This document shows positions 9,075 through 16,423 of a DNA stretch of 64,000 bases, piece by piece. How positions within the stretch are numbered: the stretch's first letter is position 1; each line of letters starts with the position of its first letter. The notes below the pieces were generated by a model, which did not search any database, had not been told where the DNA came from, and was given only the letters and a program-made list of their open reading frames with translations. The DNA lies in assembly GCA_001898145.1 (NCBI GenBank), contig MKSR01000006.1, forward strand, positions 62,001-126,000, in the 5' to 3' direction. The translations under genes were made by a program, and so were the position numbers. Origin of the DNA: Dyadobacter sp. 50-39 (GTDB lineage: Bacteria > Bacteroidota > Bacteroidia > Cytophagales > Spirosomataceae).

Positions 9075-9355
9075 CATTTTGGAGGAAAAGTCTTGTAAAT
9101 ATCGCCACGAACAGCGATTGTGATCAGAATGAGGTTCGGTGCAATGTATTCAATTCCGATGCGATATTGGCCGACGCGAATTCGATAGAAGCTGCGACCA
9201 GCTTTTTGCCCGCGAACTGGCACATAGTCAACTCCGGCCGCTTCCAATGTACCCGCGCTTCTCAACCTTTTAAGTACTACCTGGGTAGCGCTTTGGATGT
9301 TTGCAGGTAGTCGCGTAAACTCTTTTTTAAATGACTTTTTGATAATTATTTCCAT
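9074..9355 (-). CDS. RelE/ParE-family toxin
   Basis: Small toxin of the RelE/ParE superfamily, 93 residues. The N-terminal pattern (KKSFKKEFTRLP) is a basic helix with the usual L-P turn. The core strands RSFYRIRVGQYRIGIEYI and the end ITIAVRGDIYKTFP match the family. RelE members are ribosome-dependent mRNA nucleases and ParE members poison gyrase; the sequence does not settle which applies. It overlaps the upstream antitoxin gene by ten bases, the arrangement expected of a type II toxin-antitoxin operon. Confidence 0.8.
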   Translation of the reverse strand: MEIIIKKSFKKEFTRLPANIQSATQVVLKRLRSAGTLEAAGVDYVPVRGQKAGRSFYRIRVGQYRIGIEYIAPNLILITIAVRGDIYKTFPPK

Positions 9356-9636
9356 CCCATTTCCTTAGAAAATTCTTCGTAGGTCATGGTCTCTTCGTCA
9401 TCGCGCTCTTCCATTTCGAGAGCTAGCAGATAATCCTGCACGTCATCATTATCGATAATGTACGCGAGTTTCCTGATCTCCTCCAACGTGAAAGTCTTAC
9501 GTTTTTTCTTTGCAGAGAAATTGACGGTGGTCAATCCTAATTTGCCGGCCAGGTAATCATTGCGGTAGCCCGATACCTCGATAAGTTCTCCAATGTTCAT
9601 AACAATGCGTTCGTAGCGTTTTACAGTTTCATTCAT
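9346..9636 (-). CDS. Antitoxin with helix-turn-helix-like core
   Basis: Probable antitoxin of the adjacent RelE-like toxin, 96 residues from the ATG at 9636. A longer frame runs to 9696, but it crosses a promoter-like -7 box at 9672-9679, so the shorter start is preferred. The central segment (SGYRNDYLAGKLGLTTVNFSAKK) looks like a helix-turn-helix of the XRE type. The acidic C-terminus (EMEERDDEETMTYEEF) is suited to binding the basic toxin. Such proteins repress their own operon when bound to toxin. Function is inferred mainly from gene order. Confidence 0.65.
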   Translation of the reverse strand: MNETVKRYERIVMNIGELIEVSGYRNDYLAGKLGLTTVNFSAKKKRKTFTLEEIRKLAYIIDNDDVQDYLLALEMEERDDEETMTYEEFSKEMGWK

Positions 9637-9671
9637 CATCGTTAAGGAACTTTTGAGTACATTATTATATA

Positions 9672-9679
9672 CAAATATA
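9672..9679 (-). promoter_or_regulatory. Bacteroidota-type -7 box before the toxin-antitoxin operon
   Basis: On the minus strand this reads TATATTTG, a perfect match to the Bacteroidota -7 consensus TAnnTTTG, 36 bases before the antitoxin ATG. No good TTTG element is found at the normal upstream spacing, so the promoter may be weak or regulated. Confidence 0.45.
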
Positions 9680-9810
9680 ATTACAGAATCGAACAAATTT
9701 GTTTCAACTTTCGAACAAACATCACTTTTGAGCGCGGACGCCGCCGGTGAGGTGGAAATAACAAATTATCCACGCATATTTACGGCAGAACATTTACGAC
9801 AACGAAAAAC

Positions 9811-10452
9811 ATGCAGATCAGCGATCTCAAAATCCTTTTTTTCGATATTGGCGGCGTCCTATTGAGTAATGGATGGGGCCACGAATCCCGCATCCTGGCG
9901 GCGGAGAAGTTTGGCCTTAATTACAAGGAAATGGACCAGCTCCATAATTTTATCTTCAACGTGTACGAAATCGGGAGCGTCAATCTCGACCAGTATCTCG
10001 ACACGGTGATTTTCAACCACCCGCGCGACTTCGTCCGCGAGGACTTCAAGGAATTCATGTATTCACAGTCCGTGGAATTGCCCGGAATGCTGGCGTGGCT
10101 AAAAGAATGGAAGAAAGACTGTGGTTTCCGCATCATTTCCATCAACAATGAAGGAAAAGAACTAAACGATTACCGTGTCCAGAAGTTCAAGCTGCATACC
10201 TGCTTCGATGCATTCATTTCCTCCTGCGAGGTAAAAATGCGCAAGCCTGATCCGCGGATTTTCGAACTGGCAATGGGCATCGCACAAGCGACGCCCAGCC
10301 AATGTGTGTATTTCGACGACCGCATTATGTTTGCCAACATGGCCAAAACACTGGGGCTCCGTGCATTCCAGCACACGAGCTTCGAATCGACGAAAGAAAT
10401 CCTCGAAGAGCTGAAAAAAGAACAGTTCGACCGCTTCGGCCCGCCACACTGA
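9811..10452 (+). CDS. HAD-superfamily hydrolase (YihX-like subgroup)
   Basis: Haloacid-dehalogenase-type phosphatase of 213 residues. Motif I is FFDIGGVLL with nucleophile Asp12. The usual second Asp is Gly, as in the YihX sugar-phosphatase group. Motif II is IISINNEG, motif III the Lys in VKMRKPDPRIFE, and motif IV YFDDR. A helical cap lies between motifs I and II. It is cytoplasmic, has no neighbour of related function, and ends directly against the stop codon of the convergent DinB gene. A small phosphorylated metabolite is the likely substrate; which one is not visible. Confidence 0.85.
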   Translation: MQISDLKILFFDIGGVLLSNGWGHESRILAAEKFGLNYKEMDQLHNFIFNVYEIGSVNLDQYLDTVIFNHPRDFVREDFKEFMYSQSVELPGMLAWLKEWKKDCGFRIISINNEGKELNDYRVQKFKLHTCFDAFISSCEVKMRKPDPRIFELAMGIAQATPSQCVYFDDRIMFANMAKTLGLRAFQHTSFESTKEILEELKKEQFDRFGPPH

Positions 10453-10953
10453 TCAGAACGTTCGATCGTCGGCCGATGGGCCATAAATCGACGGAACGGC
10501 AATGCCGTTCAGCCGCATATATACGGTAAGCTGACCGCGGTGGTGCACCCAGTGATTGATCGTCGAGCCGATACCCTCATGCCGGGGCTGGGTAAAAAGT
10601 ACCTGGCCCTCCCGTTTCAGATAAAACGGGGCATTGAGATCGGCGTCGGTGATGCTGGCCAGGGATTTTTTGGCCCCATTAAAAACTTCGTCGAAATGGT
10701 CGACCAGTTCCTGGCTCGTGGTGAATTCGAACCGCTTATACGTGGCAAAATCCACCTCACCCTGCTCGACCATAAAGGTGATCCAGAGCGGTATTTCGGC
10801 TACCAGAAGCGTGAGGTAGCCCATAGCCATCGATGTCGGATGCGGTTTGTAGTCGAATAATGTAACCGGTATGCGTTCCAGGCACTTACGGGTCGAAGCA
10901 TATTCCAACTCCAATTCCTTGATATAACTATCCACTAAGATTCGCTCGCTCAT
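10453..10953 (-). CDS. DinB-family putative metalloprotein
   Basis: Four-helix DinB/YfiT-type protein of 166 residues. The last helices carry the usual histidine cluster (HEGIGSTINHWVHHRGQL). The first ligand position, normally His in a motif like LAxHVA, is Leu here (YLTLLVAEIP). Some DinB-like proteins share this, so metal binding may differ or be lost. Members act as thiol-dependent transferases or are of unknown role. It is convergent with the HAD gene with no intergenic gap. Confidence 0.8.
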   Translation of the reverse strand: MSERILVDSYIKELELEYASTRKCLERIPVTLFDYKPHPTSMAMGYLTLLVAEIPLWITFMVEQGEVDFATYKRFEFTTSQELVDHFDEVFNGAKKSLASITDADLNAPFYLKREGQVLFTQPRHEGIGSTINHWVHHRGQLTVYMRLNGIAVPSIYGPSADDRTF

Positions 10954-11042
10954 AGTATTGTTCGTTTTTTACCGAAGCCCTAAAAAACAATGCCGCGGCC
11001 CGGCCAGCGTGAAGAATCAGTAATATTCATCACATAATAAGA

Positions 11043-11594
11043 ATGAACTACGATCTCGACTGGCTCTTGAAGAAATATGAAGAGATGCCCAAAATTAAGT
11101 TCCTGTATTTTTGGGGACATCAGCCAGCCCGGAACGACCAGGTTAAGCAATCTTGCATGAGCCAATGGTGGCATTCGCCGTTTACAATCGATTGCCTGGA
11201 ATACCGCACCGCCGAGCATTGGATGATGGCAGAAAAGGCCCGCATATTCGCGAATGAAGAGCTAAGGCGGCGCATTATTGCATGCAACTCCCCCGGCGAG
11301 GCAAAAGCATTAGGCAGGATGGTCGAGAATTTTGACGAAGAAACGTGGATAGCACATCGTGAGGCCATTGTACTGGAAGGCAGCATTCACAAGTTCAGCC
11401 AGCACCCGGACCTCCGTACCTTTCTGCTGAGCACCGGCGACCGTGTCCTGGTAGAAGCTAGCCCGGTCGATCCGATTTGGGGAATAGGACTCGCGGCGGA
11501 CGATCCGCGAGCCACTGATCCCGGTAAATGGAGAGGCCTGAACCTCCTTGGGTTTGCATTAATGAAAACCCGCGATCTGCTGGGTAACCGCTAA
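11043..11594 (+). CDS. NADAR-domain protein (YbiA-like N-glycosidase)
   Basis: NADAR/YbiA family (formerly DUF1768), 183 residues. The signature FLYFWGHQP opens the domain. CLEYRTAEHWMMAEKARIF follows, the family's substrate-binding helix with conserved Glu, then the end block DPIWGIGLAADDPRA. Known members cleave N-glycosidic bonds of riboflavin-pathway intermediates or remove ADP-ribose from modified guanine. Nothing nearby (no DarT, no riboflavin genes) says which activity applies. Single gene, cytoplasmic. Confidence 0.9.
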   Translation: MNYDLDWLLKKYEEMPKIKFLYFWGHQPARNDQVKQSCMSQWWHSPFTIDCLEYRTAEHWMMAEKARIFANEELRRRIIACNSPGEAKALGRMVENFDEETWIAHREAIVLEGSIHKFSQHPDLRTFLLSTGDRVLVEASPVDPIWGIGLAADDPRATDPGKWRGLNLLGFALMKTRDLLGNR

Positions 11595-11640
11595 TACATA
11601 TACGTTTACCCACAAAGTAACTAAATGTTTATATCTTAAA

Positions 11641-12435
11641 TCAAATTTTCAGAATGGCAATGCTCGTCCCTCCAATGTGCCGGATGCCGTTAAACCGGGC
11701 ATCTTTCTCGTAAAGTTCGTTCAGCGCCGTCCATACGCCGGGCCAGTTGGTGTAATCGTGCCAAATGATCAGGCCGCCATCGCGCACGATGGTAAACACC
11801 TTTTCGCTATCGTTGAGCACGTATTCGTAGGCATGTGAGCCGTCAATGAACGCCACGTCGACAGAATTCCTGTATTCCGCAAAATCGAAAGAGGCCGAAT
11901 CACCAAATACCTGCCGGATTTTGGAAGCTGCCGGATGGCCGATAAAACGTTCTCCCGAAACTTCCTTTTTGACGTAGCGCACCTCTCCTTTTTCGATATC
12001 CATTTTAGTCGACGCCAGTTCTTCCGCAGGGAGGTCGAGGGTGATGATCTCCGCATCGGTGCTGCTGTTCAGCGCTATATTCAATGTGGTGCGGCCTTGA
12101 AATGTGCCTATTTCAAAGATCCTCCGCGGATTCCATTTTTTGACCAAGTTACTGATCACTTTCAATTCAAACTCGGTGGTATGCCCGAAGCCGCATTCGT
12201 AAACGCCCTCGTAAGAGGCCGAGTCGTTGCCGAAAAGCTCAAACACATCTGTTTTAGGGATGATAAAGGGGTCGACGGGCGTGCCGTCTTCGGGGTGCGG
12301 GTGCCCGCTGTAAGCGTTGTACAATTTCAGCAGTTCATCCCTGGAACCGGAATTCAGCATACCGATCGAGAGGGTGTATCCCACTCTTTTGACCACACCT
12401 GCATACAAACGGAGATTATCCAATGCTTTGCTCAT
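11641..12435 (-). CDS. Class I SAM-dependent methyltransferase (Methyltransf_24 type)
   Basis: Methyltransferase-fold protein of 264 residues. The SAM-binding motif I is RIFEIGTFQGRTTLNIA at about residue 107-123. An acidic motif II (EIITLDLP) and a post-II strand VDVAFIDGSHAYEYV with a conserved DGSH follow. The latter is typical of the Methyltransf_24 group found in natural-product, glycan and macrocin-like O-methyltransferases. No signal peptide and no operon partner. The acceptor is unknown. Confidence 0.82.
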   Translation of the reverse strand: MSKALDNLRLYAGVVKRVGYTLSIGMLNSGSRDELLKLYNAYSGHPHPEDGTPVDPFIIPKTDVFELFGNDSASYEGVYECGFGHTTEFELKVISNLVKKWNPRRIFEIGTFQGRTTLNIALNSSTDAEIITLDLPAEELASTKMDIEKGEVRYVKKEVSGERFIGHPAASKIRQVFGDSASFDFAEYRNSVDVAFIDGSHAYEYVLNDSEKVFTIVRDGGLIIWHDYTNWPGVWTALNELYEKDARFNGIRHIGGTSIAILKI

Positions 12436-12639
12436 AGTTGTGTATGTATTAAATTGAACTTTGCGGGGCTGATTGCGTCATTCAGGGCAGGGCAGGCCGG
12501 GTGCGCCCATGGAAAGAACATCGCAGGCAAAAGGAAAGGGCATTGATTAACAAGTAAATATATATTTAACAAATTTCAAAACTTATGCCAGGATCGCCAG
12601 TAAATGTCCGGGAAGGCCGGCCTAAACTAGCAGGGTCGG

Positions 12640-13455
12640 ATGCATAAGGTGCCAGACATTCGCGGATTGTACGTGCCCGTGCAGCCGACGGTTAAACAAT
12701 CGGCGGAACGGGTTACGTACCAGGAATTTCTCCCCGATAGGGCCTTGCAGGGATTTATTTACTGCTATTGGCAATTGCGGACCACTGAGCCGCTGGACGA
12801 GCCCTTCATTTACCGGGTAGTCGCAGACGGTTGTATCGATATCTTTTTCGAGTTGAACAACCCCTCCGAAAACTTCGTCATGGGGTTCTGCAAAAGATAC
12901 AATGAATTTCCGCTTGAAAATCGTTTTGACTATGTAGGCGTGCGGTTCCTGCCTGCAATGTTTCCGCAGCTCTTCCGGATCAATGCATCGGAGCTGAGTA
13001 ATCGCTTTGAAAGTCTGGATGTTGCAGCGCCGGGTACCGCGCGGTTCATCACGTCCGCATTCGAAGCCGATCTTCCAATGGCTGAAATCAAAAGCAGATT
13101 GGACACCTTTTTCCTTCATTTCGTCGCCCGCACGGAGGTAACCTACGATGCCCGCTTCTATGGGGCGCTGGCGACGATCCTTCAAAACTATGGTGTATTA
13201 AATGTCGAAAAAGACCTTGATGCCGGCCTGAGCCCACGGCAGCTGCGCAGGCTGTTCGAGTATTACGTGGGCGACTCGGCTAAGACGTTCTGCCAGGTGG
13301 TACGTTTTCAAAATATCCTTCGCGCCAAACCTTCGCAGCAAAGCCTGCGCGAAAGCAAACTCTTTTACGACAATGGCTATTACGATCAGGCGCATTTCAT
13401 CAAAGAGTTTAGAAACTTTTACGGAGTTACGCCTGGAAAGGCTTTCGGGAGATGA
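12640..13455 (+). CDS. AraC-family transcriptional regulator with DUF6597-type N-domain
   Basis: Regulator of 271 residues. The N-terminal half (about 20-140) is a cupin-like sensor of the DUF6597 type, recognisable from LQGFIYCYWQLR and VVADGCIDIFFEL. The C-terminal AraC domain has two helix-turn-helix units: LSPRQLRRLFEYYVGDSAK, and a second ending in GYYDQAHFIKEFRNFYGVTP. It probably controls the VOC gene 80 bases downstream or its own expression; this rests on adjacency only. Confidence 0.88.
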   Translation: MHKVPDIRGLYVPVQPTVKQSAERVTYQEFLPDRALQGFIYCYWQLRTTEPLDEPFIYRVVADGCIDIFFELNNPSENFVMGFCKRYNEFPLENRFDYVGVRFLPAMFPQLFRINASELSNRFESLDVAAPGTARFITSAFEADLPMAEIKSRLDTFFLHFVARTEVTYDARFYGALATILQNYGVLNVEKDLDAGLSPRQLRRLFEYYVGDSAKTFCQVVRFQNILRAKPSQQSLRESKLFYDNGYYDQAHFIKEFRNFYGVTPGKAFGR

Positions 13456-13534
13456 GTTTGTCCGTTTTTTACAATCGTATCCGCTGTGGTGAACCGACAT
13501 TTGTGCTATCTATTCATTCAAACCACAGTGCAAC

Positions 13535-13918
13535 ATGAAATTGAACGCAGGCATTATTACTTCCAAAATTGCTGAAACCAAAGCATTTTACACGCAAATA
13601 CTGAACTTCGGCGTGACATTCGAAAATGAATTCTATCTACTGCTCCACACGCCGGGAGGGGGGGCGGAGCTCAGCTTCCTGCTGCCCGGGCATCCTTCAC
13701 AGCAGCCATTGTTCCATAATGCGTTCCAGGGACAGGGCGTATATCTCACTATCGAAGTAGAGGACGTAGACCAACTTTATAATGAATTGAAAAAGAAAGG
13801 GGTAACGATCCACATAGACCTCCGGAACGAGCCCTGGGGTGACCGTCACTTCGCAATTTCCGACCCGAACGGCATCGGTATCGACCTGGTCAAATATGCC
13901 CCGCAGCCTGAAAGTTGA
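13535..13918 (+). CDS. VOC-superfamily (glyoxalase/bleomycin-resistance fold) protein
   Basis: Small vicinal-oxygen-chelate protein of 127 residues with one beta-alpha-beta-beta-beta repeat pair. The opening strand ends in TKAFYTQILNFG and is followed by a central YLTIEVEDVDQLYNEL. The end GDRHFAISDPNGIGIDLVKY is the classical VOC C-terminal motif. These proteins include glyoxalases, dioxygenases and antibiotic-binding proteins; the sequence does not say which. It follows an AraC-type regulator on the same strand and may be its target. Confidence 0.85.
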   Translation: MKLNAGIITSKIAETKAFYTQILNFGVTFENEFYLLLHTPGGGAELSFLLPGHPSQQPLFHNAFQGQGVYLTIEVEDVDQLYNELKKKGVTIHIDLRNEPWGDRHFAISDPNGIGIDLVKYAPQPES

Positions 13919-14071
13919 ACACGCGATCACTCACAACCGTGGGCGCGCCATTGGTTAGCCCACACCACACCTTAAGTAAGTCTACGATGAACGCCAACCG
14001 GGCCGCCCTTTTATTTGCGATTCTGAACAAACATGCCCGAAGAAGGGTTAATCTCAAAGAACTACGCAAAA

Positions 14072-14869
14072 ATGAACGACCACATTACCAGAATCCAGCA
14101 GAACATCGAGCCGTTGCGGCAACAAATTATCCAGCACAAAGTTTACTCGGTCATCAACGACCTGGACGACCTTAAAGTATTCATGAAATACCATGTGTAC
14201 GCGGTGTGGGATTTCATGTCCCTGCTCAAATCGCTTCAAAACAGTCTCACATGCACCTCCGTACCCTGGTTTCCAACCGGCGATGGTGAAACGCGCCACC
14301 TGATCAACGAGATTGTAACAGGCGAAGAATCGGACGTCGATATGGACGGAAACAGCAAGAGCCATTTCGAGCTTTACCTCGACGCCATGGCGCAATGCGG
14401 GGCCGACATCACCGAAATTACCCGTTTTACGGAAACCTTGCGAAAAACCGGGAGCTTCCAACAGGCATTCGAAGCGGCAGGTACCCCTGAAAAAGCCCGC
14501 GAGTTTGTCAATTTCACTTTCGAAACCATTGGCACGGGCAAAAGCCATCTGCAAGCAGCCACATTTACTTTTGGCAGGGAAGATCTCATTCCGGGCATGT
14601 TTATGTCGATCATCGAGGACATCCACAAGCATTTTCCAGATAGTATCTCTATTTTTAAGTATTACCTTGAAAGGCATATCGAGGTGGACGGCGATCACCA
14701 CAGCCACCTCGCATTGCAAATGACCGCCAACCTCTGTGCGGGCCATGAAGCATTCTGGCAGGAAGCCGAAAACGCCACCATCGCTTCCCTGGAACACCGC
14801 ATCGGGCTTTGGAATGGCGCTTTTGAAGAGATCAGTTCACGCGAAGCGATCTCAAATTCACTACATTAA
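14072..14869 (+). CDS. DUF3050 protein (haem-oxygenase-like helical fold)
   Basis: Matches the DUF3050 family, 265 residues from the ATG at 14072. A frame-longer start exists at 14033, but homologues usually begin at the helix starting NDHITRIQQNIEPL. Characteristic blocks are the region KYHVYAVWDFMSLLKSLQ near the start and WFPTGDGETRHLINEIV. A histidine-rich stretch, EVDGDHHSHLALQM, lies toward the end. Function is unknown; related folds bind haem or di-iron. It lies 11 bases before the methionine aminopeptidase gene, so the two are probably co-transcribed. Confidence 0.8.
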   Translation: MNDHITRIQQNIEPLRQQIIQHKVYSVINDLDDLKVFMKYHVYAVWDFMSLLKSLQNSLTCTSVPWFPTGDGETRHLINEIVTGEESDVDMDGNSKSHFELYLDAMAQCGADITEITRFTETLRKTGSFQQAFEAAGTPEKAREFVNFTFETIGTGKSHLQAATFTFGREDLIPGMFMSIIEDIHKHFPDSISIFKYYLERHIEVDGDHHSHLALQMTANLCAGHEAFWQEAENATIASLEHRIGLWNGAFEEISSREAISNSLH

Positions 14870-14880
14870 ACCTTATCAGA

Positions 14881-15645
14881 ATGTCTATCAGCAAAGAATC
14901 CGAACTTATGGGAATGCAGGAAGCCAGCCGTGCGGTCGCAACTACGCTGCGCGCGATGCGCGAGCATGCGAAACCGGGAATGACCGCAAAGGAACTCGAT
15001 GATTTCGGGGGTGAAATGTTGAATAGCCTGGGCGCGAAATCTGCCCCAAAACTTACTTACGGCTTCCCCGGCTGGACCTGCATCAGCGTCAACAACGAAG
15101 TAGCACACGGAGTACCTTCTGAAACGAAGGTATTGCAGGAAGGCGACCTCGTGAATATCGACGTTTCCGCGGAATTGAATGGCTTCTGGTCCGACAACGG
15201 CGGTTCGTTCGTCCTGGGTGAGGACATTCACGGGCACAACAAACTGGTGAATGCGTCGAAAAGGATCCTGAGCAAAGCGCTCAGCCAGATCAAAGGCGGC
15301 GTGCGCATCGCCGATATCGGCCGGCTGATCGAAACGGAAGCAAAAAGATCGGGATATAAAGTAATTAAAAACCTGGCAGGCCACGGTGTGGGCCGGAGCC
15401 TTCATGAGGAGCCGCACGAAATCGCCAACTACTACGACCGGTACAATACAACCCGCTTCCGCAAAAACAGCGTGGTTGCCATCGAAACCTTCATTTCAAC
15501 CGCATCCACAAACGCCGCCACGGAGCGTGACGGGTGGACGCTCGTAGGCTCGCGCGGCGGCTATGTGGCGCAGCACGAGCACACGATCATCGTCACGGAC
15601 GGCAAACCGGTTGTTCTCACGGCTATGAACGGAATTTTCGATTGA
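14881..15645 (+). CDS. map: Type I methionine aminopeptidase
   Basis: Removes the initiator methionine from nascent proteins, 254 residues. The five metal ligands are visible: two Asp in NIDVSAELNGFWSDNGG, His168 in AGHGVGRSLHEEP, Glu in AIETFIST and Glu in AQHEHTIIV. The second Asp is followed by Asn-Gly rather than the usual Thr-Ala, a minor deviation. It is not beside ribosomal or translation genes, so this may be a second copy rather than the housekeeping enzyme; that is inference. It ends directly against the convergent siderophore-interacting gene. Confidence 0.9.
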   Translation: MSISKESELMGMQEASRAVATTLRAMREHAKPGMTAKELDDFGGEMLNSLGAKSAPKLTYGFPGWTCISVNNEVAHGVPSETKVLQEGDLVNIDVSAELNGFWSDNGGSFVLGEDIHGHNKLVNASKRILSKALSQIKGGVRIADIGRLIETEAKRSGYKVIKNLAGHGVGRSLHEEPHEIANYYDRYNTTRFRKNSVVAIETFISTASTNAATERDGWTLVGSRGGYVAQHEHTIIVTDGKPVVLTAMNGIFD

Positions 15646-16335
15646 TCACGACCAGAAACCCTGCACCTGTATCCCGAGCGGTGAGTCGTCCCGCTTTTTG
15701 AGTTCTTTACGGAGCCGAATACAGGTTGGGATATGTCCTGAAATATAGACGTTCGAATGGGCCAGTTGGCGGTCGCCGGCCCATTTAAGCATTGAATGCA
15801 ACCCGCCGTCGCCGCTTTTCTTCACCGGCTGAATATTCCAGTTGAAATATTCCCTGAACTCCTCGCGGTGATTTCCATGCGCGATGGTGATCGCGCCGGT
15901 CATTTTACGTGCCCCGGCCAGTTGCTGCAAAGCCAGGTAGTGCCCTATACTGCTCATATCTCCCAAAACAACCATTTCACCCGCGTACGCAGGCCTGTGC
16001 ATAGTGGCGCCCACACCCACATACGTAATGCGGTCACCGGCGCGCACCGAGCGTATCCACTGTGCGCCCGGGCCGTCCTGTTCAGCGTTGATGTACAAGG
16101 TGCAGGTGCGGATATCCGCATCCCAGCCCGAAGGGGTGTAGTCGCGGTAAAGCCCCTCGCCTACCCGTACCTTGATATGCTGGACACGTTTCCAGCCACT
16201 CATATCCATATCCGGGAAGTGGACGTCCACCTCAAAAAACGTGGCAGGGTCCCAGGCCCGTATCGCTAATACGGTACCGGCTTTTCCAAAGGCATTTTCA
16301 AGCAAGTGCAGCGCTTTCTGTTTGATGATGTTCAT
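15646..16335 (-). CDS. Siderophore-interacting protein (FAD/NAD(P)H ferric reductase family)
   Basis: Flavin-dependent reductase of the siderophore-interacting family, 229 residues from the ATG at 16335. An upstream ATG at 16476 would run into the aminopeptidase gene and adds an unrelated basic tail, so it is rejected. The FAD motif RDYTPSGWD (R-x-Y-T-P) is present. The C-terminal half has the NAD(P)-like nucleotide-binding region starting VVLGDMSSIGHYLAL. Such enzymes release iron from ferric siderophores in the cytoplasm. No siderophore transporter is adjacent. Confidence 0.85.
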   Translation of the reverse strand: MNIIKQKALHLLENAFGKAGTVLAIRAWDPATFFEVDVHFPDMDMSGWKRVQHIKVRVGEGLYRDYTPSGWDADIRTCTLYINAEQDGPGAQWIRSVRAGDRITYVGVGATMHRPAYAGEMVVLGDMSSIGHYLALQQLAGARKMTGAITIAHGNHREEFREYFNWNIQPVKKSGDGGLHSMLKWAGDRQLAHSNVYISGHIPTCIRLRKELKKRDDSPLGIQVQGFWS

Positions 16336-16423
16336 TTTCGTGCGATCGGTGTTGTTCACAGGCTGACGATCCAACCGAAGTTTTACTTTAAGAACAACAC
16401 GCCCAAAAAAGCCCGGGCCCGGC

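Noticed and set aside
13939-13963. GTGGGC/GCCCAC stem after the VOC gene
   Set aside because: Short stem, long loop, no T-run; not enough for a terminator call.
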